From positions 186,001 through 250,000 of the forward strand of contig JADLHG010000042.1 in NCBI GenBank assembly GCA_020848905.1: a stretch of 64,000 nucleotides of DNA, given 5' to 3'. This stretch comes from Deltaproteobacteria bacterium. GTDB lineage: Bacteria; Myxococcota_A; Polyangia; GCA-2747355; JADLHG01. A program made the translations under genes and the position numbers. This document shows, piece by piece, positions 38,867-47,733 of the stretch. The notes below the pieces were generated by a model. It was not told the origin of the DNA. It was given only the letters and a program-made list of their open reading frames with translations, and ran no database searches. The first letter of the stretch is position 1; the number at the start of each line of letters is the position of its first letter.

Positions 38867-39838
38867 ATGACAGGCAACGGCAGCGCTGTGCCGCGCAGAA
38901 CCATGATCGAGGTCCAGAACCTCGCCAAGGACTACGGCAGCTACCACGCCGTGCGCGGCATCTCCTTCGACGTGCACGGCGGCGAGGTGGTGGGGTTCCT
39001 CGGGCCCAACGGCGCCGGGAAATCCACCACGATGAAGATGCTCACCTGCTACCTCGCGCCCACCGCGGGCATCGCACGCGTGGGTGGCGTGGACGTGGGC
39101 GCCGACCCGCTCGCGGTCAGGCAGCAGCTCGGTTACCTCCCCGAGGACACGCCGATCTACCCCGAGATGACGACCCTCGAGTTCCTCGAGTTCGTCGCCG
39201 CCATGCGGCGAATCCCCACCGACCGGCGCCGAAAGCGCATCCGCGACGTGGCCGAGGTCTGCGGCCTCTTCTCGGTGATGGGCAAGCTCGTCGGCGAGCT
39301 CTCCAAGGGCTACCGGCAGCGGGCGGGGCTCGCGCAGGCGCTCGTGCACGACCCGGCGATCCTGATCCTCGACGAGCCCACGAGCGGCCTCGACCCGAAC
39401 CAGATCGTCGAGATCCGGCAGCTCATCCGCGAGATCGGCCGCGAGAAGACGGTGATCCTCTCGACCCACATCCTGCCCGAGGTCCAGGCCACCTGCAGCC
39501 GCGTGATCATCATTCACGAGGGGCGGCTGGTGGCCGACGGCACCCCCGGCGAGCTCTCCGCGCAGGAGGGGGAACACGCGTACCGCCTGCTCGTCGAGGC
39601 GGTGGGGCTCTCGCGGGAGCAGGTCACGGAGAAGCTTCAGGCGATCCAGGGGGTGAAGAGCGTCTCCGAGGTCGACGGGGACGATGGGGCCCTCGGCCTG
39701 ATGGTGGCGGGGGAGAGCTCGCGCGACCTGCGGCGCGACCTCTTCGCCTGCGCACGCGACAACGGCTGGATCCTCCTCGAGCTCAAGCGCCAGACGCTGA
39801 GCCTCGAAGACGTGTTCCGCAAGCTGACCCGGGAGTAG
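38867..39838 (+). CDS. ABC transporter ATP-binding protein, GldA type
   Basis: A 323-aa ATPase: Walker A LGPNGAGKST near 51, Q-loop QQLGYLPEDTPIYPEMT, signature LSKGYRQRAGLAQAL, Walker B AILILDEPTSGLD and switch ILSTH. After the ATPase domain an 80-residue C-terminal domain resembles those of CcmA/GldA-type exporters. It starts at ATG 38867 with GGAGAG 6 nt before. First of a tight four-gene operon with a permease and a GldG-like protein. Confidence 0.93.
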   Translation: MTGNGSAVPRRTMIEVQNLAKDYGSYHAVRGISFDVHGGEVVGFLGPNGAGKSTTMKMLTCYLAPTAGIARVGGVDVGADPLAVRQQLGYLPEDTPIYPEMTTLEFLEFVAAMRRIPTDRRRKRIRDVAEVCGLFSVMGKLVGELSKGYRQRAGLAQALVHDPAILILDEPTSGLDPNQIVEIRQLIREIGREKTVILSTHILPEVQATCSRVIIIHEGRLVADGTPGELSAQEGEHAYRLLVEAVGLSREQVTEKLQAIQGVKSVSEVDGDDGALGLMVAGESSRDLRRDLFACARDNGWILLELKRQTLSLEDVFRKLTRE

Positions 39839-39845
39839 GGGCGCC

Positions 39846-40556
39846 ATGCACAACGTCCTCACCATCTGTCGCCGCGAGCTCGGCGCCTACTTCAACTCGC
39901 CGGTGGCCTACATCGTCGTCACGGTCTTCCTGCTGGCCAGCGGCTACCTGTTCTTCTCCCAGGTCTTCCTGGTGGGCGAGGCCACGCTCCGCGACTTCTT
40001 CGGCATCAGCCCGCTCATCTTCATCTTCTTCGCCCCGGCGGTCACGATGCGCCTCATCGCCGAGGAGAAGCGCTCCGGCACGATGGAGCTGCTCATCACC
40101 CTCCCCGTGAAAGACTGGGAGGTCGTGGTCGGCAAGTTCCTCGCCTCGCTCGGGCTGCTCGGCACGGCCATCCTGCTCACGCTCACCTACCCCCTCAGTC
40201 TCAGCACCATGGGCAAGCTGGACTGGGGCGCGGTGACCGGCGGCTATCTCGGCTTGCTTCTCCTCGGCAGCACGTACCTCGCTATCGGCCTGATGGCCTC
40301 GAGCTGGACGCGAAATCAGGTGGTGGCCTTCATCATCTCCTTCGCCATCACCTTCGCCCTCTACCTCTCGGGCAAGCTGCTCCCGCTGATGCCGCCGAGC
40401 CTCGCCCCGATCATCGAGTACGTGAGCCTCGACTCGCACTTCAACAACATCGCGCGCGGGGTCATCGACACCCGGGACCTCGTCTACTACCTCTCGCTCG
40501 TGGGGGCGTGCCTCTTCGTCGCCACCCAGTCCCTCGAGAGCCGTCGCTGGAGATAA
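39846..40556 (+). CDS. ABC transporter permease, GldF type
   Basis: A 236-aa ABC-2 type permease with six predicted membrane helices, beginning LTICRRELGAYFNSPVAYIVVTVFLLASGY and containing the RLIAEEKRSGTMELLITLPV coupling region typical of the family. It begins 7 nt after the ATPase gene and ends 4 nt before the GldG-like gene. In Bacteroidetes the GldA/F/G set was linked to gliding; in other phyla the substrate is unknown. Confidence 0.9.
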   Translation: MHNVLTICRRELGAYFNSPVAYIVVTVFLLASGYLFFSQVFLVGEATLRDFFGISPLIFIFFAPAVTMRLIAEEKRSGTMELLITLPVKDWEVVVGKFLASLGLLGTAILLTLTYPLSLSTMGKLDWGAVTGGYLGLLLLGSTYLAIGLMASSWTRNQVVAFIISFAITFALYLSGKLLPLMPPSLAPIIEYVSLDSHFNNIARGVIDTRDLVYYLSLVGACLFVATQSLESRRWR

Positions 40557-40560
40557 GACC

Positions 40561-42207
40561 ATGGCCAACGACAAGCTCAGCCGCGGCGGCAACGCCGTCC
40601 TCTACAGCGTCCTCACGGTGGGCATCCTGGTGCTCGTGAACGTCATCGCCAGTCGCACCTTCGGGCGGCTGGACCTGACGCAGGAGCGCATCTACACCAT
40701 CAGCGAGGCCTCGAAGAAGCTGGTCGCCGGGCTTCCCGATCGTCTCACCATCAAGGCCTTCATCAGCGCCGACCTCCCGCCGCAGGTCCGCTCGCTGGCG
40801 CGCTACGTGCGAGACATGCTCGACGAGTACGCCACGTACTCGAAGGGCAAGGTGAGCTGGGAGGCTCTCGACCCGACGAGCGACGAGAAGGTGAAGGACG
40901 AGGCGCGGCGCCTGAAGGTCCAGCCGGCGCAGCTCTCGGTCTACGAGAAGACCAAGGCCTCGGTGAGCCAGTCCTACCTCGGCGTGGCCTTCCAGTACGG
41001 CGGCAAGGTCGAGTCGCTCCCCTTCGTCTCCCGCATGGACGACCTGGAGTACGAGATCTCCTCCGCCATCCGGCGCCTCAGCACGAAGAAGCGGAAGATC
41101 GGCTTCACCAGCGGACACGGAGAGGCCAGCTTCCAGCAGGGGCTCCAGGCCGCCAAGGAGGCGCTGAAGGACCACGAGGTCACCGCCGTGGACCTCACCG
41201 AGGGGAAGACCCCCATCCCCTCCGACGTGGACGCGCTGGTCGTCGTGGGGCCCACCCAGCCCTTCGCCGAGCGGGCGAAGTACGAGCTGGACCAGTTCCT
41301 CATGAAGGGCAAGCCGGTGGCCTTCTTCCTCGACGGCATGGTGCTCGAGACGCCGCGCGGCTCCTTCGGCGGCCAGGCCCCGCCGCGCATCGCCCGCGGA
41401 AACTCGGTCGGGCTCGGCGAGCAGCTCGAGCACTACGGCGTGAAGATGCGGGAGGACCTCATCTTCGACCGGCAGAACGCGCGCGTGGTGCTCCCCGCCG
41501 CCGGTGGGCAGCGCGTGATCACCAACTACCCGGGCTTTCCCGTGGTGACCACGCTGTCCCGCGAGAGCCCGATCTCGCGCGACCTGAAGGCCTTCATCCC
41601 GATCTTTCCGAGCTCGCTCGAGCTCGTCGGTCCCGCCAAGAGCGGCGCGGTGAAGTCCATCGTCCTGGCCTCGAGCACCCAGGCGAGCTGGCGGCACACC
41701 GGCTTCTTCCTCTTCGACCCGCTCCGGCAGCCCGAGCCGAGCAAGGAGCTCGGACCGTTCCACTTCGCGGTCTACCTCCAGGGGAGCTTCGGTAGCTACT
41801 TCGCCGGCAAGGCCGTCCCCACCGTGGGTCCCGCCGGCAAGCTCGCCGAGAAGGAGCAGAAGCCCGCGGCGCAGGGACCGAAGAGCGCCCCCTCCGCGCG
41901 GCTCGTCGTGGTCTCCGACGCGGACCTGGTGAAGGACCAGTTCCTGGGCGTCTTTCCGGACAACCTGATGCTCCTGCACAACGTGGTGGACTACCTGGCG
42001 CAGGACGAGTCCCTCATCGCCATCCGCGCCAAGACGCAGACGCGCCGGCCGCTCGAGAACGTGGAGGACAGCACGGTGACGCTCATCCGCGTCGGGAACA
42101 TCGTCGGCGTCCCCCTCGCGCTGATCCTCGTCGGCCTCCTCCGCTGGCGTCTGCGCCGCGCGGCCCGGCAGCGACGCGCCGAAGCCCTGGTGAAGGGCGA
42201 CCTCTGA
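40561..42207 (+). CDS. GldG-like membrane protein of ABC system
   Basis: A 548-aa protein: an N-terminal membrane helix (about 10-28), a large extracytoplasmic domain with the family opening GRLDLTQERIYTISEASKKLVAGL, and a C-terminal helix near 510-530 followed by an Arg-rich tail. This is the ABC-transporter auxiliary family of GldG/DUF4350-like proteins. It sits 4 nt after the permease and 18 nt before the DUF4340 gene, confirming the operon. Confidence 0.88.
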   Translation: MANDKLSRGGNAVLYSVLTVGILVLVNVIASRTFGRLDLTQERIYTISEASKKLVAGLPDRLTIKAFISADLPPQVRSLARYVRDMLDEYATYSKGKVSWEALDPTSDEKVKDEARRLKVQPAQLSVYEKTKASVSQSYLGVAFQYGGKVESLPFVSRMDDLEYEISSAIRRLSTKKRKIGFTSGHGEASFQQGLQAAKEALKDHEVTAVDLTEGKTPIPSDVDALVVVGPTQPFAERAKYELDQFLMKGKPVAFFLDGMVLETPRGSFGGQAPPRIARGNSVGLGEQLEHYGVKMREDLIFDRQNARVVLPAAGGQRVITNYPGFPVVTTLSRESPISRDLKAFIPIFPSSLELVGPAKSGAVKSIVLASSTQASWRHTGFFLFDPLRQPEPSKELGPFHFAVYLQGSFGSYFAGKAVPTVGPAGKLAEKEQKPAAQGPKSAPSARLVVVSDADLVKDQFLGVFPDNLMLLHNVVDYLAQDESLIAIRAKTQTRRPLENVEDSTVTLIRVGNIVGVPLALILVGLLRWRLRRAARQRRAEALVKGDL

Positions 42208-42225
42208 CCCTCGACGGACGGCCCC

Positions 42226-43551
42226 ATGAACCGCAAGACCATCCTGGCCCTGATCGTCTTCGTCCTCCTCCTCGCCGCCGCCTACGCGGTCGTGCGGAGC
42301 CCCGAGAAGGGGGACCGCTCGGCCACCCCGAAGACGCGGCCCCTCCCCGCCATCACCGCCTCGGCGGTCCAGCGCCTCACGGTGCGTGGCAAGTCCGGCG
42401 AGGTCGTGCTGGAGCGCGACGGCACGCGCTGGAGGCTGACGAAGCCGGTGGCGTACCCCGCGGACCGCGTGGCCGTCGAGGCCGCGGTCGAGCGACTGGG
42501 GAAGCTCGAGTTCGGTGACCTGGTCTCGGAGCTCCCGACCAAGCAGAGCGAGCTGGAGGTAGACGACCGGACGGGCATCAGGGTCACGGCCGAAGGGGGT
42601 GGCAAGGTACTCGGCGAGCTCACCGTCGGGAAGGTGGTGGAGGAGTTCACCATGGTGCGCCCCGCCGGGAAGAATCAGATCTACCAGGCCGTTGGGGCGT
42701 TCCGCATGGACTTCGACCGGGAGGTCAGGAACTGGCGGGACCGCACCATCCTCGAGCTGAAGCAGGACGAGGTGCGCGGCCTCGAGGTCACCTCGCCGTC
42801 CGGTCGCATCTCGCTGGCCCGCAAGGATCAGAACAGCCCGTGGAAGGTCGAGTCTTCGACGGTGAAGGTGGAGACGCTGGACGAATCCGTGCCCCGCAAC
42901 CTGGTCGCCTCGCTCAGCAGTCTGGCGGCCCTGGACTTCGCCGACGGCGTGACGGCCGAGAAGGCGGGGCTCGACAAGCCGAGCGCGACCATCGTGGCCC
43001 GCCTGGCAGGAGGCAAGAGCTACACCGTGCTCGTCGGGGCCTCGGAGAAGGACAATACCTGGCTCAAGCGCGCCGACCAGCCGCAGATCTTCGTCGTGCA
43101 GAAGGCGAGCCTCGAGGGTCTCGCCCGGCGCCCCATCGACTTCCGCGACAAGACGGTCCTCTCCTTCAAGCCCGAGGACCTCGTGAGCCTGTCGGTGACG
43201 CAGCAGAAGGAGGGGGAGACCTCTGCGGTCAAGCTCACGCGCAAGGGTGCGGAGTGGAGCAGCGGCGGCAAGCCCCTCAAGGACGCGGACAAGGTCAAGC
43301 AGGCCGTCGAGGCCCTGGCCACGCTGAAGGCGGAGTCCTTTGCCAGCCACCCCGCGAAGGAGTACGGCCTCGACAAGCCGGCCTGGACCTTCGAGCTCGA
43401 GCTGAAAGACCGCACGCGCCATCAGCTCGCCGTGGGAGCCGTCGAGAAAGACGGCTTCTACGGGCTGACGCGCCGCGGAGTCGCGGACCTCTTCACCTTC
43501 CGGAAGTACTCGCTCGAGCGCTTTCAGCTCGAGCCCAAGAACTTCAAGTAG
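42226..43551 (+). CDS. DUF4340 domain protein
   Basis: A 441-aa protein with one N-terminal membrane helix (TILALIVFVLLLAAAYAVV) and three repeated beta-rich units of the DUF4340 type (LTVRGKSGEVVLERDGTRWRLTKPVAYPADRVAVEAAVERL and two similar copies near 185 and 315). DUF4340 proteins regularly accompany GldA/F/G-like ABC genes, as here. Probably an extracytoplasmic partner of the transporter. Converges with the AsmA-like gene; only 2 nt separate the stops. Confidence 0.88.
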   Translation: MNRKTILALIVFVLLLAAAYAVVRSPEKGDRSATPKTRPLPAITASAVQRLTVRGKSGEVVLERDGTRWRLTKPVAYPADRVAVEAAVERLGKLEFGDLVSELPTKQSELEVDDRTGIRVTAEGGGKVLGELTVGKVVEEFTMVRPAGKNQIYQAVGAFRMDFDREVRNWRDRTILELKQDEVRGLEVTSPSGRISLARKDQNSPWKVESSTVKVETLDESVPRNLVASLSSLAALDFADGVTAEKAGLDKPSATIVARLAGGKSYTVLVGASEKDNTWLKRADQPQIFVVQKASLEGLARRPIDFRDKTVLSFKPEDLVSLSVTQQKEGETSAVKLTRKGAEWSSGGKPLKDADKVKQAVEALATLKAESFASHPAKEYGLDKPAWTFELELKDRTRHQLAVGAVEKDGFYGLTRRGVADLFTFRKYSLERFQLEPKNFK

Positions 43552-43553
43552 GA

Positions 43554-44537
43554 CTACCTCAGGCGCCAGCGCGTCCCGGTACCTCGGAGGGTGCGCTTAC
43601 CGATGGCGAGCTGCATCTTCACCGTCGGCAGGCCGGGCAAGCCCCCCGCGGAGGGAAGCGTGCCCGCTCCTTTGGGCTCGAGCTGCCCGGTGACCGAAAG
43701 CCCCCGACGGGAATGCGCGACGACGGAGATCTGGCCGACGAGGGCCGGTGCCCCCTGGCCGAGCGGACCCACCTCCGCGCGCCCGGCGAGGCTCAGAGGA
43801 CCCACTGCAGATTTGCTCCACACGAGCCCGCCCTTCAACGCAAACGCCCCGTCGAGCCCCTTGCCCGCGAGGCGCTCGATGACGAGCTCGTGTTCGGAGA
43901 ACCGGGCCTCGAGACTCAGCTCCGTGAAGCGCAGGGCCCCCACGGTCAGCCGCTCCGCGGTCAGGGTCACCTGCCCCTCGAGGCGTGGAGCTGCCCCGGG
44001 CTTGTCGACCTGGATCGCGAGTCCCCGCAGTGTGGCCCGGAGCCCGGCGAGCTCGACGCGCGCCCCGCCCTCGCAGACCACCCGGATCGTCCCGCCCTCC
44101 ACCTGGCCGTGCTCGACGCGCACCTTGGCGGCCTGCGCGACCCGAAGTCCCCGCCCGAGCTGCGCGGCGGGCAGCGACGCGGCGAGCTCTCGCACCTGGA
44201 CCCGCTCGACGCCTCGGCCTCCCCCCTGCAGGAGGCTCGTGCGCAGTCGTACCTCCGCGACGGAGAGCGAGACCAGCCCCGGAGCGCCCAGGGCGATCCG
44301 CCGGGCCACGAAGGTCGACTCGAAGAGCTGGTAGGCTACCTCGCCGATCCGGACCGGAACACCTAGACGCTCCCGCAGCCTCTCGGCCACCAGTCGCGCC
44401 AGGTCCTGCCCGCCGTCCCCCTTCGCACTGCCCTTCCGCGGGGCCTTGGCCCCTCGGCCGCCCGGTTCCCCGCGCACGGGCGCTGGCAGCAGAAACCCGC
44501 AGGCGAGAAGACACGCGAAGGCGCAGCGCAACCGCAC
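43554..44537 (-). CDS. secreted AsmA/GspN-like beta-rich protein
   Basis: A 327-aa protein with a clear signal peptide (MRLRCAFACLLACGFLLPAPVRG). Residues 45-325 are repetitive beta-strand sequence (GVPVRIGEVAYQLFESTFVARRIALG, KVRVEHGQVEGGTIRVV, VTLTAERLTVGALRFTELSLEARF) resembling the AsmA/DUF748/GspN envelope superfamily. The start is GTG 44537, whose G is also the last base of the kinase-like gene's TAG stop (TAGTG), so translation is coupled. Likely a periplasmic partner of that kinase-like protein or of lipid transport; the pairing is the firm part. Confidence 0.7.
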   Translation of the reverse strand: MRLRCAFACLLACGFLLPAPVRGEPGGRGAKAPRKGSAKGDGGQDLARLVAERLRERLGVPVRIGEVAYQLFESTFVARRIALGAPGLVSLSVAEVRLRTSLLQGGGRGVERVQVRELAASLPAAQLGRGLRVAQAAKVRVEHGQVEGGTIRVVCEGGARVELAGLRATLRGLAIQVDKPGAAPRLEGQVTLTAERLTVGALRFTELSLEARFSEHELVIERLAGKGLDGAFALKGGLVWSKSAVGPLSLAGRAEVGPLGQGAPALVGQISVVAHSRRGLSVTGQLEPKGAGTLPSAGGLPGLPTVKMQLAIGKRTLRGTGTRWRLR

Positions 44538-46033
44538 TACTTCTCTCGCTCCTTGATCCGCTGCTGGAACGAGTAGGGCCGCTGCGCGCGACCTCGCCGC
44601 CGCGGGCGATCGTCCCCCTCGTCTCCCCCGTCGTCGGAGAGGTACTCGGTCGAGGCCATGGCGGACAAACCACCGCTCGGGATCCCCTCGAGGCCTCCCC
44701 CCTCGCCCGCCCCGAGCTCGGCCTCCTCTCGCTCCAGCTCGTCTCCGGCACCCGCGCCGACGTCCGCGTCCCCCTGCTCATCGGCCGGCACGAGCATCTC
44801 CAGGCGCTCGAGAGGGCTCTGCAGGAAGAGCACGGCCCCCCGCGGCTCCAGAAAGTTCTTCGACGCGTCTGCCTTGTAGAACTCGTCCAGCGCGTCGTCA
44901 GCCGAGGTGTATCTCTCGGCGGCGTCGTCTTGCGTGAGCCGGTCGAAGAGGTCGTCCACGATCTTCGGCAGCGTCGGGTGCAGCCGTGTGGGCATCGGAG
45001 AGCGGCGCCCCGGCAGCTTGCGGGCCAGCATCTCGTAGAAGGTGATCCCGAGGGCGTAGAGATCGGTCTGGATCCCCACCTTCGTCGGGTCGGAGAAGAG
45101 CTCCGGCGCCATGTAGGCCACCGACCCCATGCCGATGTAGACGTGCTGGATCACAGCCTGGTCGCGCTCCACCACCCGCGCCATGCCGAAGTCCGTCACC
45201 CGCACGTTCCCCGAGCCGTCGAAGAGGATGTTCTCGGGCTTGAGTCCCCGATGGATCACGCGCTTGCCGTGCGCGTGACTGAGCGCGTGCAGGAGCTGCA
45301 GGAGCACTTTCACGCAGAGCTCGGGAGGGACCGTCTTGGCGTACTTCAGCACCCGCCGGAGGTTTCCCCCCTGGACGAAGTCGGTGACGACGTAGGGGTA
45401 CTCGCGCGCGGTATTCCCATCGAGGATCGCGGCGATGTTCGGATGCGAGAGGCGCGCCGCCCGCCGCACCTCATCGTCGAAGCGGCGGACGATCTCCTGA
45501 CGCTGCGGCTCGGTGAAGAAGCCAAAGAGCTCCCGCACCTCTTTCAACGCCACCTCCCGATCCAGCATCACCTGCCGCGAGAGGTAGACCGTGCCGATCC
45601 CGCCGGAGCCGAGGACCCGGAGCTTCTCGTAGCGATCGTCCACGCGATCGGAGGCGGGAGTCGAGGCGCGCCGCCCTCCGGCGGGAAGGCCGGAGGCGGG
45701 GGGCTCCTCCCGCGGACGAGGCCGGGCGAGGATCGAGCGGAAGTGGTGCACGACGTCGATCACGAGCTCGGCCATCTTCTCGCCCGTGACCACGCGCTCC
45801 CCGTCTGTCGTGATGTTCACGAGGTGCGCCGCGCGGTCGTAGGTCACGTAGCCGAAACGCTCGAGAAAGCCGAGGTAGTCCAGCAGCCGCAGAGAGAGCG
45901 ACGGCTCGGCGAGCCGCCTGAGCTCCTCGTACGGCACCTGAGGGGAGTACTTGGCGGCGGTCAGGAGGTTGTCGAGGACGAACCGCGCCTCCTGTGCCAC
46001 GAGCTCCTTCGTGAGCCTGGACTTCCCTTCCAT
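44537..46033 (-). CDS. Hanks-type kinase-like protein without catalytic Asp
   Basis: A 498-aa cytosolic protein. Residues 1-100 are a helical domain of unknown type. Residues 133-385 are a well-conserved kinase domain: glycine loop GSGGIGTVY, VALKEV, DFG intact (VTDFGMA) and APE (YMAPELF). The catalytic HRD motif, however, reads H-R-G263-L-K-P-E-N, with codon GGA confirmed. Loss of this single Asp usually abolishes phosphotransfer while leaving ATP binding intact. The C-terminal tail (about 395-498) is acidic and low complexity, ending in a basic segment. It has its own promoter and is coupled to the AsmA-like gene by a 1-nt overlap. Confidence 0.88.
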   Translation of the reverse strand: MEGKSRLTKELVAQEARFVLDNLLTAAKYSPQVPYEELRRLAEPSLSLRLLDYLGFLERFGYVTYDRAAHLVNITTDGERVVTGEKMAELVIDVVHHFRSILARPRPREEPPASGLPAGGRRASTPASDRVDDRYEKLRVLGSGGIGTVYLSRQVMLDREVALKEVRELFGFFTEPQRQEIVRRFDDEVRRAARLSHPNIAAILDGNTAREYPYVVTDFVQGGNLRRVLKYAKTVPPELCVKVLLQLLHALSHAHGKRVIHRGLKPENILFDGSGNVRVTDFGMARVVERDQAVIQHVYIGMGSVAYMAPELFSDPTKVGIQTDLYALGITFYEMLARKLPGRRSPMPTRLHPTLPKIVDDLFDRLTQDDAAERYTSADDALDEFYKADASKNFLEPRGAVLFLQSPLERLEMLVPADEQGDADVGAGAGDELEREEAELGAGEGGGLEGIPSGGLSAMASTEYLSDDGGDEGDDRPRRRGRAQRPYSFQQRIKEREK

Positions 46034-46065
46034 CGTCTCCGCGCGCCGTTGAAATCGAGGAGCTC

Positions 46066-46094
46066 AGCGTAACCGCCCGTGCCCGGCGTGGCAA
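46066..46094 (-). promoter_or_regulatory. sigma70-type promoter for the kinase-like gene
   Basis: TTGCCA, 17 nt, TACGCT on the minus strand; leader of about 26 nt with CGGAGA before ATG 46033. Confidence 0.5.
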
Positions 46095-46172
46095 CTCCCC
46101 GACCACTGCCCGCCCCGACCGAGCTCCGGTCAGCGCGACGTGCACGCGCGAAGGGACGACGATCGGACGCCG

Positions 46173-46889
46173 TCAGTTCCAGGTCCCCGACGGAGGATCG
46201 CGGGGCACGCGCGGACGCCGCACGAAGAGCTTGATGAGCAACATCCCGGCCACGAACCCGCCGATGTGCGCGAACCAGGCCACCCCCCCGAGGTTCCCCT
46301 GCATGAGCCCCTGCACCACCTGCAGCACGAACCAGAGGCCCAGGATCACCATCGCCGGCACATGGATGACCTGGATGAAGATGAAGATGACGAGCAACGT
46401 GTGCACGCGGGCCCGCGGGAACTGCAGCAGGTACCCCCCGAGGACGCCGGCGATGGCCCCGCTCGCGCCGACGGTAGGCACGATGGAGGTGGGGTCGCTC
46501 GCGATCTGCACCCCCGAGGCCACGAGTCCGGTCAGGACGTAGAAGAGCAGGAAGCGCCAGCGCCCCATGCTGTCTTCGACGTTGTCACCGAAGAGCCACA
46601 GGTACCACATGTTGCCGATGAGATGCATCCAGCCACCGTGGACGAACATCGCGGTGATGATCGTGAGGGGTATCGGCAGCAGCGCCGGAGGCTGGTCGGG
46701 AAAGCGCACGATGTCCGTGAGCGTCGTGATCTCGAGGGGGATCGCGCCGGCCGCACGGACGAACAGGGCCGCCCGCGGAGCCGAGAGCAACGACTGATAG
46801 ACGTGGACGAGCGTGTTCACCGCGATGAGCGCGATGGTCACGACGGGCAGACCGCTGCGAGGGTTGTCGTCTCGAATCGGGAAGAACAC
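46173..46889 (-). CDS. rhomboid family intramembrane serine protease
   Basis: A 238-aa protein with six membrane helices. The catalytic serine motif is VGASGAIAGVLGGYL, the catalytic His is in AHIGGFVAG, and the L1/H2 region HGGWMHLIGNMWYLWLFGD is typical. It cleaves substrates within or near the membrane. The start was set at GTG 46889 because GGAGG lies 7 nt upstream and the resulting N-terminus (FFPIRDDNP) matches the family; a start 12 codons earlier lies inside the inverted repeat described below. Diverges from the DUF507 gene. Confidence 0.93.
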   Translation of the reverse strand: MFFPIRDDNPRSGLPVVTIALIAVNTLVHVYQSLLSAPRAALFVRAAGAIPLEITTLTDIVRFPDQPPALLPIPLTIITAMFVHGGWMHLIGNMWYLWLFGDNVEDSMGRWRFLLFYVLTGLVASGVQIASDPTSIVPTVGASGAIAGVLGGYLLQFPRARVHTLLVIFIFIQVIHVPAMVILGLWFVLQVVQGLMQGNLGGVAWFAHIGGFVAGMLLIKLFVRRPRVPRDPPSGTWN

Positions 46890-46911
46890 GGGCCGCCTCC
46901 ACCGAGAAGCA

Positions 46912-46932
46912 TAAGGGCCCGGCACGGAATAA
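46912..46932 (+). repeat. left arm of a 21-nt inverted repeat
   Basis: Starts TAAGGGCCCGGCACGG and ends AATAA. Its reverse complement matches 47057-47077 at 20 of 21 positions. The arms are 124 nt apart. Similarity continues inward as TTGTGG-N-GG-N-CGA in both copies. Lies just upstream of the rhomboid gene. Confidence 0.75.
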
Positions 46933-47056
46933 CCCGCTCATTGTGGCGGCCGATCCATCGCGACCAGCGTCGTTGCTCGTCGGTTGCTTACCGACGGGTA
47001 GGCGCCCTCCTCGCGCCTCGCTGGCCGCGCGCCTCGACCACCACAACCCGATCTGC

Positions 47057-47077
47057 TTATTCCGTGCCGAGCCCTTA
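47057..47077 (-). repeat. right arm of the 21-nt inverted repeat
   Basis: Starts TTATTCCGTGCCGAG and ends CCCTTA. It pairs with 46912-46932 with one mismatch. Each arm has the same orientation relative to its own downstream gene (rhomboid or DUF507), as expected for duplicated divergent control elements. Confidence 0.75.
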
Positions 47078-47108
47078 GCGCCGCTGTCGTTTCCGTCCGG
47101 TACCGCCG

Positions 47109-47138
47109 TTGACACCGGCGGTAGCCCCCCTCTATACT
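47109..47138 (+). promoter_or_regulatory. strong sigma70-type promoter for the DUF507 gene
   Basis: TTGACA (47109-47114), 18 nt, TATACT (47133-47138), one of the best matches in the window. The start near 47145 gives a 24-nt leader and rules out an in-frame start upstream of 47169. Confidence 0.75.
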
Positions 47139-47168
47139 TCGCGCGGTTTAGCCGAACTACCAGGGCGA

Positions 47169-47687
47169 ATGAAACTCTATAGCGCGAAGATCCCGATCAT
47201 TGCCAGGGAGATCCTGGAACAACTCACCAAAGCTGGGGACATCGAAGTCAACAGCCGCCCCGAGGCCGAGCTCGACGTCCAGAGCGTGCTGAAGGAATAC
47301 CTCCGCATCGAGCGGGAGATCATCGAACAGGCGAAGGACGAGGTCGAGAAGAAGAAGCTCGGCTACGGCGAGCTCGCGAAGATCAAGCGGCGGATCGCCG
47401 AGCGGCAAGAATTCGGGCTCGGCGAAGAGGGGCTGATCTGGATGTGCAACCAGATCCTCGAGACCTTCATGCAGTCGAGCTTCATCGAGGAGATCTTCGC
47501 GACGGACGCCGTGATGCGCAAGAAGATGGCCGACGTGCTGCGCAAGCAGATGGCCGTGGACGAGGAGCTCGACGCCGAGGTGCGGCAGCGCATCAAGAAC
47601 CTGCAGGAAGGCACGGCCAACTGGGACGTCGAGTACGCCAAGGTGATGGACCAGATCAAGCGCAAGCGCGGGATCGGCGAATCCTGA
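47169..47687 (+). CDS. DUF507 family protein
   Basis: A 172-aa helical protein with the family opening MKLYSAKIPIIAREILEQL and a highly charged body. The repeated pattern VLKEYLRIEREIIEQAKDEVEKKKL suggests coiled coil. DUF507 proteins occur widely in Deltaproteobacteria and have no assigned function. ATG 47169 is set by the promoter just upstream. The etfA-like gene begins 46 nt after its stop, so a three-gene operon is likely. Confidence 0.9.
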   Translation: MKLYSAKIPIIAREILEQLTKAGDIEVNSRPEAELDVQSVLKEYLRIEREIIEQAKDEVEKKKLGYGELAKIKRRIAERQEFGLGEEGLIWMCNQILETFMQSSFIEEIFATDAVMRKKMADVLRKQMAVDEELDAEVRQRIKNLQEGTANWDVEYAKVMDQIKRKRGIGES

Positions 47688-47733
47688 TCCGCGCCGCGCG
47701 GCGGCCCTGGCTTTCCGAGGTGACGGTTCGGCG

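Noticed and set aside
40462-43422. Very long minus-strand frame opposite the GldG-like and DUF4340 genes
   Set aside because: High-GC antisense shadow: no signature motifs, while the plus strand has intact families in a spaced operon.
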